This document shows, in pieces, positions 22,083-34,425 of a stretch of DNA of 64,000 nucleotides; positions within the stretch are counted from its first letter, which is position 1; each line of letters begins with the position of its first letter. Location of the stretch: positions 1 to 64,000 of the forward strand of contig WNNJ02000570.1 in the NCBI GenBank assembly GCA_012934845.2, in the 5' to 3' direction. The stretch is from Pomphorhynchus laevis. Lineage: Eukaryota; Acanthocephala; Palaeacanthocephala; Echinorhynchida; Pomphorhynchidae. The translations under genes were made by a program, and so were the position numbers. Below the pieces are notes generated by a model. The model had not been told where the DNA came from, searched no databases, and worked only from the letters and a program-made list of their open reading frames with translations.

Positions 22083-23416
22083 ACTAGGTATAGGTTTCAA
22101 CTGGGTAAGGATAGGGCTAGCATTGCTTCCCTTAATCCATCCCAGTCCTCCTTCTGGAAGATTTTCAAGAAGGAGAAGTTTGTCTGTTGGAAGGATAGGG
22201 CATTGGGTTGGATTGGAAATGTAGGTCTTGACCAAGTTTTAAAGGAGTCACTATCCCTACACAATTATGGAGCCACTCAATCACCGCAACCAATCCCGCC
22301 TTGGGGAGACTTCAGGAGTAGAGACTTATCTGTCACAGATATTCTCAATGCCTGGGGACCTCTTCCGGGCACCTCCAAATCCGTCGCTCCACTCTTTTCT
22401 CGTGTTTGTCAGCTTTTGACAGTAGAACAAAGAAGGGAGGTGGCCGTCACAATGCTTTTAGCCACCCCATTTGATGTAGCGGCATCAACATTAGTAGGAG
22501 AATTTTTATACCAAAAAAGTATCCGGTCTCTTGCCCTAAAGATCTGCGGCCCATTTCGATTAAGAATTCCCTCGTCTCTATCTACGAAAAAGCGCTTGCG
22601 CGTAGAATCCGCGTTTATCTTAGCAGGCGTAATTTAATCCCACCTGGTTTCCATGGGTTCGTCAAAGGTCGCTTGGTCCATTCAGCGGTCGGTGAAGTTC
22701 ATCGGTTTTGTCAGGAGAATAGTCATCAACTCGCTGTGGCCGTTTTCCTTGATTTTTCCGCTGCATTTGACCGCATCTCCATTCCCTTTATCTCTTCTCT
22801 CAGGTCCCTCAGGTTGCCTGCGAGAATTGTTAACAGGGTGGAGATACTGCTGTACACCAAGCGATTCTTTTATGATGACGACCCTGATGCGCGTCAGTTC
22901 TACCCTATTACAGGTGTGCCTCAAGGCTCCCCTCTCTCCTATCTTAATTCTTGCTGCATCCATTGAACTATTTAAAATATTTAAACGCGAACAACGTCTA
23001 GTGGTATACGCTGATGATACCACAACCCTGTTTTCTGGACGCAGGTGCAAAGACATAGTCTCGGACATCAGCCGTTTTTTTTAAGATTAAAAGACCAGTT
23101 ACCCAAGACCAATCTTATTTTAAACTCTGCCAAATCGCAGGTGGTGATCTTTCATGGCGCCAATGCAACAAATCAAAAGCTTAAGAGATTAGCACACTCT
23201 GCCCTCTCCTCCATTTTGATAAATCAACCCCTCCCTGTCTTCATGAGTCGAGTAAAATACCTGGGGTTCACCGTTACGGTGAACCGGTCGGCGAAAGCCG
23301 ACCTGGATAGAATTAAACGTATCCTGAAGAGAGCTAGGTGGGCCCTGAAACGGGCTCAGCATCTGTCATTAATAGGGAAAACCCAGGTGCGTCTCTGGGG
23401 CACCTGGGCTATCTAG
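22083..23416 (+). pseudogene. LINE D1 reverse transcriptase (broken)
   Basis: In order: SFWKIFKKEKFVCWKD (linker), ILNAWGPLPGTSKSVAPLFS, fingers STKKRLRVESAF, KGR, AVFLDFSAAFDRIS (motif A), GVPQGSPLS (motif B), VVYADDTTTLF (motif C), NLILNSAKSQVVIFHG, FMSRVKYLGFTV and RAQHLSLIGKTQVRL. At least three frame changes break it up. D3 gives the same motifs in a partly complementary state of decay. Confidence 0.78.
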
Positions 23417-23759
23417 GGATTAGTCTTCTTTTCTAGAAGACGTCCTCCAGAGCAAATGCTAAGGTTTTTAAAGCTGCTCATCTCTCGATTACCCAGCATA
23501 GTCCGCCTCGATTATGCTCTTCGGGGGGGAGTGAAAGACCCCGGGTGGTTCATTTGGAGAGCGGTGTGTTGGATTTGCTGTGGTGCTCAGATCCCTCTGG
23601 ACCTGTGGCCGTGATTATTATGGAGACGGAAGAAAGAAGATGATAAACCTTTTATGTTTTCTGTTTTTTTTTGTCTTTTCTAACCTATATATCTAACATA
23701 TTTATTATGTATTTAATTTTTTGTAAGAAAATCATTATTATTAACATAAAAAACTAAAG

Positions 23760-24297
23760 AGACTATCAATCTCAGCTCTCTCTTCCATATTGAACAATCA
23801 ACCACTCCCTACTTTTACACATCAAGTAAAATACCTGAGTGTACCATTACGGTAAAATGGTCGACCGGACCAAACTTAATTAAATTCAAAAGTGTACTGA
23901 AGATGGCTAGATTATCCCTGAAACAGGCACATCATATGTCATTAAGTGAGAAAGCTCAGCTGCGCCTATTGGTACCTGAACAATCTCAGGATTAGTCTTA
24001 TTTTCTAGAGGACGTCCACCAGAACAAATACCTAGTTTTCTTAAGTTCCTCATCTCGCAATTACCAACAATTGTCCTCTTCAACTAGACCCTCAGGTGTG
24101 AGAGAGACCCTTAGTGGTTCAGACGTAAGGCGGCGCACTGGTGTATGCTGGAGCGATATGATCCCTATTGCTTGTCATTATTGAAGACGACTCAACCTAT
24201 ATCGTTGTTTATTTACTTTTTCTAATTTGCACATTTCTATCTTGCATGCAACAAGATCATTTAGTGGTTTTGCGTTTTTATTAAGAAAATCTTTTGC
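23760..24297 (+). mobile_element. LINE D2, 3' fragment
   Basis: About 540 bp matching D1's last part (ACACATCAAGTAAAATACCT, CCTGAAACAGGCACATCA, GGATTAGTCTTATTTTCTAG), in tandem and in the same orientation right after D1's tail. It ends TATTAAGAAAATC. It is more diverged than D3 and has no open frame. Confidence 0.75.
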
Positions 24298-24429
24298 TTT
24301 TTAGTTTTCATGATAATTGAATGAGCGCAGGCGATAGGTACGATAAGACGTGATGATAAAATATGTAACGTCTACAAACGTTCGCTCGAATCGACTTTCA
24401 AATAATACATTACAGACAACCTCTAGCCG

Positions 24430-24870
24430 TGCTCCGTCATCACGTTATGTAAATTTTTCTAGGTGCTGCAATCGGCGGCACAGGTAAAATGATTCACTTT
24501 TCACGAGTACTTCGAATACGGCTTTGATTCAAGCGGTCATAAATGGTTACACATTTCGGCTCTCGTCGACACAGGAAGTGCACTTAACTTAATACGTACC
24601 GATATCTTTAGACGATGTGGTTTAAAGTCCTTACCAACAAATCTACGGATGTTAATGGCGAATTCTACCATACCACCATTCGACATCGCGCTATAGCGTC
24701 TATTACATTTAACTAAATTCATTACGATAATGTCGAATTTTATGTTTGGACCAATCTTTTTCTGAACTCATCCTTGGATGACCATTCTTGTCTAAGCATT
24801 CCGGGATCGTAATGAGATTTCCTGGTAACGAAGCACCTTTAAAAAACATAAAAAAGTTTGAGATATTAAT
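24430..24870 (+). mobile_element. Ty3/Gypsy fossil 1, protease part
   Basis: Contains a retropepsin-like stretch with the active-site motif ALVDTGSALNLIR. The fossil is broken and old. It is followed by LINE A4, after which integrase sequence of the same class appears (27185-27600), so A4 probably inserted into this fossil. Confidence 0.65.
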
Positions 24871-24877
24871 CTATACA

Positions 24878-27180
24878 TTCCATATCAATCCAGTTCTAGA
24901 TCAATCCAGTTCCAGATCAAATCAGCAAATTTAACAGTTTTAACACACAAGGACGTCGATGGTAGGACGTAAGAAGGCATCTACGACCGACAACAACAGT
25001 GCTCAACTACAAGTACAGTGCTCGGAACACGACTGCAGCGTCTGGACTACAATCACATGCGACAGCAGTAAGTCTAAGAAGACTTCCTATGCGGCTTTTG
25101 TGCCAACAAACTCATACGCGACCTCTCTCATAAGAACATATCAACCTCCAACGTGTCCACTCAAACCACTCCAGTCGTTTCTGATATCCTTTGTCAACCC
25201 ACTGAACCTGTCATCACATGCACTTCTAATCCCATGTATTCACTTCCCGACACCCCCGTATCTTCCATTCTGTCTTGTCTCTCAATAACCTACATCCCTC
25301 AATCAAAATCAACTCCACCAACCTTCCCAATTCTTCCTAGTCATAACCTTTCCTCACATTGCTCACCACCCTCTATATTATCCAAATCCTCTTTGTCTCC
25401 CGCTGTTAAATCTACTCCCTTGATATCCTCAACTCCCAGCACTCCTCTCGTATCTCTCCAACTCACGTTACTCGTCCTCCTTTACGGAAACGCTTTCCTT
25501 CTCGCGATCGTTGCGTCATCGTCACTAATATCACTCATTCCACCTCTTTATCTCCACAAGAACGTATCAACCACGATGTTTACGCATTCAGATCCATCCT
25601 CTCGTCTCTTGTTACTGCAGATAAACCATCCTTTTTCAACAACATGTCTCCTGTCGCATTCATCCGCCTAAATAAATCTTTTCAATCTAATCCTTGCCAG
25701 TCCCTCTCCTAAAAATTTTTTCAAGCATTACTCTCACGCGTCTTCTGTCCTCTCCCAACGATTCAAACTTATATCCTCTTCAGCCACTCGCATTTTCCCC
25801 GATCGCACCCCTTCCGAAATCGCTCAACTCTCATCTGCCCGCATCGAAAAACGCCGTCGCGAGAAAAACGGCGAAACATCTCTCTCGATCCAAAACATTG
25901 ACGGAAATTTTCAAGTTGTCCACACCCGCCCAAAAATTCGATGGCGCTCCATCTCCCCTATGTGTCTTCTACACTAGCCCCTATCACCATCATACACGAT
26001 TTCCGCCTCGGCCTTCTCAACACTAGATCTATTCTCAATAAATCCGATCTCATCCTCAACCTATTCACCAAGCAATCCATCCATCTCTTCTGCCTCACCT
26101 AGTCCTGGCACTCCGATTCTGACGACATCTCCATCCGCCGTTTGCCCTTTGCAGTTTGCTTACTAGTCGAATCCGCTCGCCCCCTCAGCAAATCCCCTTC
26201 TAAATTCTCTAATCATGTCGGCATTGTCTCATTCAACCGTCACCCCGCGTCTATTCACAAAATAACTTCCCATTTAGGTCCTTGCTCCTTTGAACTGCTC
26301 ACTTGTCGTTCTTCTAACCTAATCACTCTAGATCTCGCCATTGTATACCGTACTAGTTCATCAGCTCCTACATCCTTATTTTTGACCAAACTCGCTGACC
26401 TTCTGTCTCACTGTTCTCTGTCTTCAATCCCTTCAATCATTGTTGTCGACTTCAACATCCGCCTCAATTGCTTCGCTTCCACCGAGTCCATCCAGTTCAT
26501 CAACATTCTATCAACTATAACTACAAACCCATCTCCACTGCCCCCAAAACCCTTCGTCCGTGACAAGGTCCGCTCATCTAACTTAATTCTCCGTGACATC
26601 CACCGTATCCGCCCCCTTATCGACTTCCGTTCTTGTATGTCTCTTCTTTCATCGCTTCTTTTCCCTAAAATCGATTACTGCCTTAGCCTTTTCGCCAATT
26701 CTCCACAATCCATCATCCTACCCCTACAACGAATAATCAACACCGCCGTTCGAGTGCTATTTCGTCTCCGTCGCTTCGACCACACATCCACATATCTTGC
26801 CTTACTCTCCCGGCCCACCATCCACATCTGCATCAAACTCCGCCTTCTTCTCGTTACCTTTCGTCTCATCGCTGTCGGCTTCCCATCGTTCATCAACCTT
26901 CTTTTCTTAGACAACACTCGCCCACTTCGCTATCGCTGCGTTCCTGTCATACCCTCTTACTCCACGTTCCCAATTACTCTAACAACTATGGTCTCCGATT
27001 TTTCCTCGTCGCCACCTCACTCGCCTGGAATCAACTCCTTCTCGACGTCCGCCGCGCTCCCTCCTTTATCACATTCAAATACCTCCTCCGTTCACACCTT
27101 GACACATGATTTACATTTTTGTTTTGTTGTGGTAATGTAAGTGTGCGCTGGCACGCATTTGCCACGTTCAAATAAATCTT
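24878..27180 (+). mobile_element. LINE A4, internally deleted family A copy
   Basis: Starts with a 5' UTR carrying two to three copies of GATCAATCCAGTTC. ORF1 follows in pieces (MVGRKKASTTDNNSAQLQVQ at 24959; MSTQTTPVVSDILCQPTEPV at 25153; IFPDRTPSEIAQLSS near 25796). EN (26000-26530) joins directly to the RT C-terminal region at about 26548, removing some 1.7 kb including all RT motifs. It ends with the family stem-loop (GTGGTAATGTAAGTGTGCGC, 27131) and AATAAAT. This copy preserves ORF1 sequence missing from A1. Confidence 0.88.
26142..27140 (+). pseudogene. LINE A4 EN/RT-C fusion frame
   Basis: The 332-residue frame starts in EN (VESARPLSKSPSKFSNHVGI, LAIVYRTSSSAP, then VVDFNIRL where A1 has LGDFNIRL, so the catalytic motif is damaged). 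Across the deletion it continues as KPFVRDKVRSSNLILRDIHR and the RT C-terminal domain. It is a chance in-frame fusion caused by deletion and lacks all polymerase motifs. Confidence 0.8.
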
Positions 27181-27184
27181 TTTT

Positions 27185-27790
27185 ATATTCGGATATCCAG
27201 AGAATGTACATTGTGACAATGGTCTTGCATTTTCATCTAAACATTTCCAGACCTTTTTGTCCGACTTTGGAATTGTGCGTCACTATTGTTCTGTAATCCG
27301 CATTATGCCAGTCCGATTAAATGATTGACGAAACTTACATTTCTACACGTCATCTAGCTCGAACGGCACATGATAAAACTAATACTGAACACATGCATGA
27401 AGATACACATTCGCCTCGAACGATCGACACTATGACCGACGAAGACTCTGCATCAAACAATGACAGTAGAGAAAATAATAACGAATTAACACCAATCACA
27501 AGACTCAGTGCATGACAATTTAACGATCTCAAGTCAGATATTTACAAAAGTAGAAGATCTCGAAACCCTCCACCGTACCTGCGTGACTATGTGGTAGGGT
27601 GAATGTCATGATACTTTAATTATTGAAAACGTATGAACCTTACTGTGTTTGTATTCTAGATATTTGAGTAAAGTCTGCCAAATTTGGGTTCTAATTCGTG
27701 GTACATATACCGGTTAAGTAGTCAACAATCAGATCAATCTACATATCAATTTATACAAACCATTGAATTAGAGTAGAGAATGCACTTTTG
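27185..27790 (+). mobile_element. Ty3/Gypsy fossil 1, integrase end
   Basis: Integrase core sequence (GYPENVHCDNGLAFSSKHFQ) and a C-terminal end of the form SRNPPPYLRDYVVG. About 190 bp after this may be remains of the terminal repeat, beginning TGTCATGATAC; the boundary is uncertain. Broken. Confidence 0.6.
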
Positions 27791-29462
27791 AAGACGTTTC
27801 TGCCGTGGACCATCGAAATTTATCTGTTAAGGATGTGCTTATCTCCGGACTAAAATCTTCATTCGTTAGACACTATTTATGGAATATGCAAATCGTGAAA
27901 TGACGAAAGCATTTGAGATTGCTCGTCAATTAGAAATGATTAAGATTCAATTAGCTAGTTACGGCAAATCGACTGATTTCAGTATTGCGGTAGATTTTGT
28001 AGCTATCAGAAATAATCGTGTAAAAAGAGAAAATGCCTACTATGATCATACAAACTCAGATACTGACTTGAAACTAGCCACTGTCCGTCGCCAATGTTAT
28101 TTTTGTGAATAAAGATATAATCCACGTCAAAAATAGCATGCATGATACTCCATCTATAAATCTTGTAACAAGCAAGGCCATTATATAAAAGTTTGTAAAT
28201 CCACCAAAATTATATAAACTCCAACATTTTCGAATATTACACGCTCGGGAGCGTATTTGGCAAATATTTCTCTACAGACAATTAATTACTCGAAACTTGA
28301 TGCAAGCTTTACACTTATAAAATTGAACAACCTTGATTGTAGAGCCTTCGTCGATATCAGCAGTTCCGAAAATTGCATGGACGATAAACTCGCTAGAAAT
28401 ATAAACCTTCGTCAAATCCCATTCAAAAGCCAAATTAAAATGGCGTGGTCAATTTTTTATACGTCGACTGATGAGTACTGTGTCGCAGATATTTATCACA
28501 ACGAAGTTCTTCACCAGAACGTAGGCTTTTTAATCATCGCAAACATATGCTCGGACGTGATATTGGAGTTTCATGTCCAGATATAAAATGGTCATTTAAT
28601 TTTGTAGGTCACCGACCAGACCTAATACTAGAAACTTTAAAAGCCATAAATTCCCAATGCCATATGTTATTTCTATCTATAAGTCCATTAATTAAGCCGG
28701 TTACAACAAAATCTAGACGAATGTCAACGGACCACCTGAATTTCCTTACATACTAAAGGAAAAAGTAATCAAACCCAGTCAATAATCATGGAGAGCACAG
28801 TTTCTAGTTGTCCAAAATTAATCCAAAAAACGCGTATGGTAGTCGAATATTCCAGAACAATTAGCAAATATGTCAATCAAAATGCGTATAGGTTACCGCG
28901 AATTGATATGCTTATGGAAAAAGTATTTACATATTCATACTTTACAAAATTTGACTTAACTTCGGCATATTATCAAGTACTTCTATATGAGAGCGAACGT
29001 GATTTTAATGTTTCGAAATTAACGGTCGTTTTTACCAATTCATCGGAGTACCAGATCACTGCGAGACACTTTTGCTTATCTAGACGATATATTGGCACTC
29101 CTTCGTTTATTCATTCTGATCGCGGTCGATGCTTCATGTCCTATGAGTTGACTAAATATCTTCATAATTTAGGAATACCGACAAGTCCTTCAACGCTATT
29201 TAAACTAACAGGTAATTCGAAGGTTATACGCTATAACAGTGTGATTTAATCGAACACGATCTGATATTCCGACAACAACCTATTGTAAGATGGCAATCAT
29301 CTTTATCGAATGTTTTGAACTCTATTCGCTCGTTATTCGTACAGAAACAAATTGCACACCACATGAGCGTATATTTAGTTTCAAGAAAATTTCAATGACT
29401 GGTATTAGCATATGAGGCTCATTTACCCAGGCCAAATTCTGTTACGTAAACACACACTATCA

Positions 29463-29476
29463 AACAAATATTAAAG
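29463..29476 (+). repeat. Target-site duplication, left of LINE D3 (14 bp)
   Basis: AAACAAATATTAAA is repeated exactly at 30978-30991 on the other side of the LINE. Confidence 0.85.
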
Positions 29477-30977
29477 TTTCGGAGGAGTCACTAGCCCTAC
29501 ACAATTATGGAGCCACGCAATCACCGCAACCAATTCCGCCTTGGGGAGACTTCAGGAGTAGGGATCTCTCAGTTCCTGAGTTTCTTGATGCCAGTGGGTT
29601 TCGTCAGAGCACCCCCAAGACTAACGCTCCACTCTCTTCCCGGGTCTGTCAGCTTTTAACAGCCGATCGAAGGAGATAAGTGGCCGTCACTATGCGTTTA
29701 GCTTTACCATATGATGTAGCCGGCATCAATATTAGTAAGAGAATTTTTATCCATAAGAGAAATCCGGTCTGCTTGCCAAAAGACCTTCGGCGCATCTCGA
29801 TTCAAAATTCCCTCGTTTCGATCTACGAAAAAGCGCTTGCGCGTAGAATCCGCGACCATCTGAGTAGGCATAACTTTATCCCACCTGGTTTCCATGGGTT
29901 TACCAAGGGTCGCTCGGTCCATTCAGCAGTAGTTGAAGTGCAGCATTCTGTCGGGAGAATAGTCATCAATTCGTTGTAGCTGTTTTCCTTGATTTTTCAG
30001 CTGCTTTTGACCGAATCTCCATTCCCTTTGTTATCTCTTCTCTTAGGTCCCTCGGGTTGCCTGCGAGGATTGTTAACAGGGTGGAGATACTGTTGTATAC
30101 CAAGCGTTTCTACTATGATGACGACCCTGATGCACGTCAGTTCTACCCTATTACAGGAGTGCCTCAAGACTCACCTTTTTCTCCTATCTTATATCTTGCG
30201 GCTTCCATTAAACTCTTTAAAATATTTAAACGCGAAAAACGTCTTTTGGTTTACGCTGATGACACCACAGCCCTGTTTTCGGGACGCAGGTGCATATACA
30301 TAGTTTCTGACATCAGCCGTTTCTTTTTAAGATTACAAGACTAGTTACCCAAGTCTAACCTTATTCTAAACTCCTCTAAATCGCAGGTGGTTGTTATTCA
30401 TGGCGCCCCTGCAACAAAGAAAAAGCTTAAGAGACTAGCACTCGAAACTCCCCTCCACTTTACATAATCACCCACTCCCTATCTTCTCTAGTCGAGTAAG
30501 ATACCTGGGGTTTACTGTGACCGTGAACTGGTCAGCTAAAGCTGACTGGATAGACTTAAACGTATCCTGAAGAAAGCTAGGTGTGCCCTGAAACGGGCCT
30601 AACATCTGTCATTTAGGAAGAAAACTCAGGTACGCCTCTGGGGTACCTCGGATATCTCGGGATTAGTCTTCGTTTCTAGAGGACGTCCCCATTAGCAAAG
30701 ACTAAGGTTTTTGAAGTTGCTCGTCTCCCGTCTGCCCCGCATAGTCCGCCGCGATTGGATCCTTCAGGGAGTGGCATACCCCGGGTGGTTTAGTCGTAAG
30801 GCGGTGTGTTGGATCGGTTGGAGGGCTCAGATTCCCCCAGATCTGACTATGGTGTGAGAAGACTTAGACAGTGAAGAGATCAAGACAAAGATCAATGTTC
30901 GTTTTACCAAACCTGTGTCTAGTTTTTCTGTCTTTTCATTTATCTCCTCTTTGTTTATTAAGAAAATCCTTATTATT
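29477..30977 (+). mobile_element. LINE D3, 5'-truncated family D copy
   Basis: Begins in the linker (GGAGTCACTAGCCCTACACA, equal to 22244 in D1) and continues through RT to the 3' UTR end TATTAAGAAAATCCTTATTA. RT pieces: RNPVCLPKDLRRISIQNSLV, YEKALARRIRDHLSRHNFIP, AVFLDFSAAFDRIS, GVPQDSPFSP (Gly replaced by Asp in motif B) and VYADDTTALF. There are several frame changes. Fourteen-bp direct repeats flank it, showing ordinary target-primed insertion into Ty3/Gypsy fossil 2. Confidence 0.9.
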
Positions 30978-30991
30978 AAACAAATATTAAA
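30978..30991 (+). repeat. Target-site duplication, right of LINE D3 (14 bp)
   Basis: Exact partner of 29463-29476. Confidence 0.85.
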
Positions 30992-31139
30992 TTGGTACCG
31001 AAGTTGTTGATTTACTATAATCAAATCTGACAAATCCAACAATCCGCCACAATGACGGTAGGGAAATCACGGTATCTGTAAAGCATTTAGCTCCCTATGC
31101 ATGATCAACTGAATGTCAACAGTTTTGTCAACAATTTTC

Positions 31140-33560
31140 ATAAGTAAGCTATTTCGCACAATGTGTTAGTTTTGGAAGATCTCAATATGCCTCATGTAGA
31201 TTAAAAAACGTACACACCCAGAGTAGGATGTGATAGTGGTTCATTGGAGTTACTCGACTCTATCAACGTTTCAAGTCTCACTCAACATGTGAGAGACTTC
31301 ACTCGTTTCTGTAGGAATCAGTGATCTTTGTTAGATATTTGTCTGAACTCAAACGTATGTTTTGTAGACCACGTCACTTACCTTAAACCACTAGGATCAT
31401 CAGACCACTGTGCCCTTCTATTTGACTCCTACTTCTCGCAAGGCTTTTAAACCCACAGATCGTTTCTAAATACTGTTCAGTGTTTCAAGAAGAATTATCA
31501 ATTGGTCCGTATGTGTCTTTCCGGTATATTTTGGCTGAATCCTCTTGTGGTTGGTGTTGAAACGACATGGCAACAATTTGAGGTGATACTTGTAGATTTG
31601 CTCTTACGCTTCTCGCCTAGGAAAGTTACGAAAGTTCGTTTACATTGTAAACCTTTGTTTGATAGGGAACTCCGTGAAGCCTTGAAAGAAAAACGTATCT
31701 TTTAAGAGGTTTAGGAGTGGTGAAATAAACAGTGTTTCTTTCATTAAAGTAAGAAATCGTTTTAATAATTTAAAACACAATAAACGGTGTAGTTTCGAAG
31801 AAAGGATTGCACAAGAGGCTTTTCGAAACCCTGGTCGCTTGTTCAAATAAGCGAACTCAGAACAGAGCTCGACATGTTCGGTTTGTTCGGACAGTGGACA
31901 TGCCCCTCGATGACGATTACGACATCGCTAATGCGTTTGGTGAACATTTTTTGATCTCATCAAATTCCTCTAACAAACCATTCTTTATCATTCCATATAA
32001 ATCGCTCACTGATGTTGTTAACATATTTTCTATTGGGGATGTGCGAAGAGAGCTTAAGAACCTAAAATCACCGGGGTCTGTTTGTCTTGATTTATTGCCG
32101 CTTGTATACTTAAAACTGCTAGCAGATGAAGTTTGTATCCCTTTATATTGGATGTTTGTTGCGTCACTTTATTCCGTTCTATATACCAGATGTGGAAACG
32201 CTCAATTGTAATACCACTGTTTAAAAAAAGCAATCGAACTTGTGTAGATAATTGCAGACCCGTAAGCTTGACTTGCATTTGTTGTCGAATCTTGAAAAGA
32301 CATTTTTATAAGCATATTAGTGATGATTTGAAATCCATAAATTTACTGTGTATTAACCAACATCGTTTTAGAAGTGATCATTCTACTATCACAAATCTGC
32401 TAGTTGCGCATAACTCATGGCCAATTTAGTTTATGAAGGAGCTTGTGTAGATATCATCTTCTTCGATTTTTCCAAAGCTTTCGATCACGTACGTCATGAC
32501 TATCTGATTTCCAAAATGCATGCCTTGACGATTGATCCTATTCTAATTCGCTGGGTTGCAAACTTTATCTTTGGCCGTTCTGATCGGGTTTACGTTAATA
32601 TCATTTATTCGGGGTGGTATAATACACACTTAGGTGTACCTTAAGGCACATTACTTGGTCCACTGTTATTCTCCATGTACATAAATGATTTAATAGGCTT
32701 TTTGAGTTCTGAGTCTCTACTATATGCAGATGACCTGAAAATCTGGAGAGGCATTAATTCGTATTTAGATACAGTGTCTACAGTCAGATATAGATAAAGT
32801 TGTGAATTGGGCTTGAATTAACTGTTTATCGGTCAATTCTGCCAAATGTTCTTTTATGCGTGTTTGAGGTCGACAGAGTATTTGGCCGGCAAAATGCTAT
32901 CTTTGTGAAAATGAAATTAAAAATGTAGACCATGTGAAGAACCTCGGCGTCTGGATTTTCAATGACTTGCCCACTAAGCGTAGTACTGAATATGTATGTG
33001 CTAAGGCTTATCGGATGATAGGTTTCATTAGTCGTACATTTTATTTTCTTAATCCACGATCATTTCGGATTCTTTTTAACGCATTTATTTTGAGCCATCT
33101 GCTGACTCCTGCATAGTCCATCTGAGGACTATGCAGGAGTCAGCAAAATTGGAAGGTGTGCTCCGTTGGGTAACAAAGCTTGTTTACCTTATAAGAAATT
33201 TTCATACGAACAAAGACTCAATGCACTAGGCATGAATAGTGTTAGCACTCTTCGTGATTTACGCGACATGTGTCTAACATGAAGATGCTTCGCAACCAAC
33301 GACACGTACTACACAGGCTAATGGATGTTAGATCAGGTCAATGGCTGCGCGGTCATTCGTTAGTCCTCAATCGACAAAGGATTGTACGTTCAAAAACTGT
33401 CCAGTTTTATTGAAGTGTCGTGACTCTATCGAATCAGTTGAACGAGACAACGATTCGTTCCCGTACAATGAAAGTATTTAGGAAGAAAATTTTGTGTAAT
33501 TAATTTGTTTTTCTTTTTGGTGACGCAACTTTGAGCTCTGCTCGCTATGTTGTCTTGTAA
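31140..33560 (+). mobile_element. LINE E1, CR1/Jockey-like, degraded
   Basis: EN remains (LEDLNMPHVD; LGSSDHCALLFDSYFS), linker (VRLHCKPLFDRELREALKEK), RT (LKSPGSVCLDLLPLVYLKLL, NCRPVSLTCICCRILKRHFY, FFDFSKAFDHVRHDYL, LGVP-stop-GTLLGPLLF, LYADDLKIWRGI) and C-terminal pieces to about 33500. Stops and frame changes occur throughout. A 19-bp perfect hairpin (33101-33144) lies within the C-terminal coding region where some 12 residues are scrambled. It belongs to the same broad group as family B but is clearly a distinct family. Confidence 0.82.
33101..33144 (+). repeat. Fold-back hairpin H2
   Basis: Left arm GCTGACTCCTGCATAGTCC (33101-33119), loop ATCTGA, right arm perfectly complementary (33126-33144). 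It replaces the codons expected between SHL and LEGVLRWVTKL in LINE E1, as if the right arm had been copied back in reverse. Confidence 0.9.
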
Positions 33561-34089
33561 TTATAACACCCTACACAGAATTCAGATCAACACATAAACG
33601 ATGCATTAATTACATCAAAATATCAAGAACAAATTGTAATATCACAGGAGCGCGACCCATCCAGAATTTTACGCTTTAGAATCGTTCATGGGAGAAAATG
33701 CATGCACAGAGAAAAATTCATTTGCCATACCAAATCAAATATCACCTTAATCAGAGAAAAAGTGGTTTGAACAAATGATAATCTACAGAAGTAAACGGTT
33801 CCGTAAACCCTTTCTGTACATTAAAGATTATATCAGATAATCATTGCTGGGGAGAATGACATATAATTAACTTGAAAAGGGTCACTGTGATTGACCGAAA
33901 CGTTGTTATAATTAACTCTAACAAAAATTTGTTTTTCTCGTGTGGATAATTAATAATGCCTAATAAACAGATTACGTGGCACACGAATGTAATTTTATCA
34001 GAATATAATTAACATATTAACATTATTGTATGCTTCTATATTTTATTAATATACAAGACAGCAATACAAGCATATCTCAATAGTTGCAT
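33561..34089. other. No recognised gene or element
   Basis: AT-rich sequence without a coding frame or repeat that I can name. The stretch GACCGAAACGTTGTTATAAT near 33894 is followed by simple AT sequence. Confidence 0.4.
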
Positions 34090-34425
34090 CACATTATATA
34101 TTATTAAATACAACAGCAGTAAAAGAGCGTAGAGCTCGTACAGGCTAGGTACAAAGTAAAAAACAAATATCAATGAAAATCCGATTGTTCTAAGTTAGTA
34201 CATTCTTCAGACTTTTCTTGAAGGACAAATATTGGAGGCCGAAACTACTTGACTTGGTAGCTTATTCAGGCTTTTCCACGTTCGGTTGACAATTGTGTTA
34301 AATCTTCGTGGACGAATGTGGGTCTTTAACGTAAGGTGATGTCCCCTCAATCTGTTTGAATTTCGAAGTTCGAACAGTTTACGACAAACATGTTCCTTCT
34401 GCCCTTTTAATAATACAAATTTATT
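34090..34425 (-). mobile_element. LINE 3' fragment (family H), minus strand
   Basis: The minus frame 34446-34207 carries KLFELRNSNRLRGHHLTLKT and NRTWKSLNKLPSQVVSAS, the C-terminal RT-tail motif of Jockey/CR1-like LINEs, followed by a short 3' UTR. Its 5' side is cut where the family A copy A2a ends. Confidence 0.7.

Larger units (their letters stand above)
19930..23745 (+). mobile_element. LINE D1, zinc-knuckle ORF1 LINE, degraded
   Basis: Parts are an ORF1 start (19930-20370), zinc-knuckle ORF1 (20425-20997), EN (21159-22079), RT (22083-23420) and a 3' UTR ending GTAAGAAAATCATTATTATT. RT motifs (LDFSAAFDRIS, GVPQGSPLSP, VYADDTTTLF) and ORF1 knuckles resemble I/Jockey-superfamily LINEs; clade not settled. 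Several frame changes and stops interrupt both ORFs. The left limit is approximate. Confidence 0.85.
27791..31135 (+). mobile_element. Ty3/Gypsy fossil 2, interrupted by LINE D3
   Basis: Parts in order: gag end with a zinc knuckle (RRQCYFCE), protease region, reverse transcriptase (RMVVEYSRTISKYVNQNAY, FDLTSAYYQV), integrase core (TPSFIHSDRGRCFMSYELTK), then, beyond LINE D3, the integrase C-terminal end (NDGREITVSVKHLAPYA, 31045-31100). It is strongly shortened and broken in many places; no terminal repeats were recognised. It is older than LINE D3. Confidence 0.8.
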
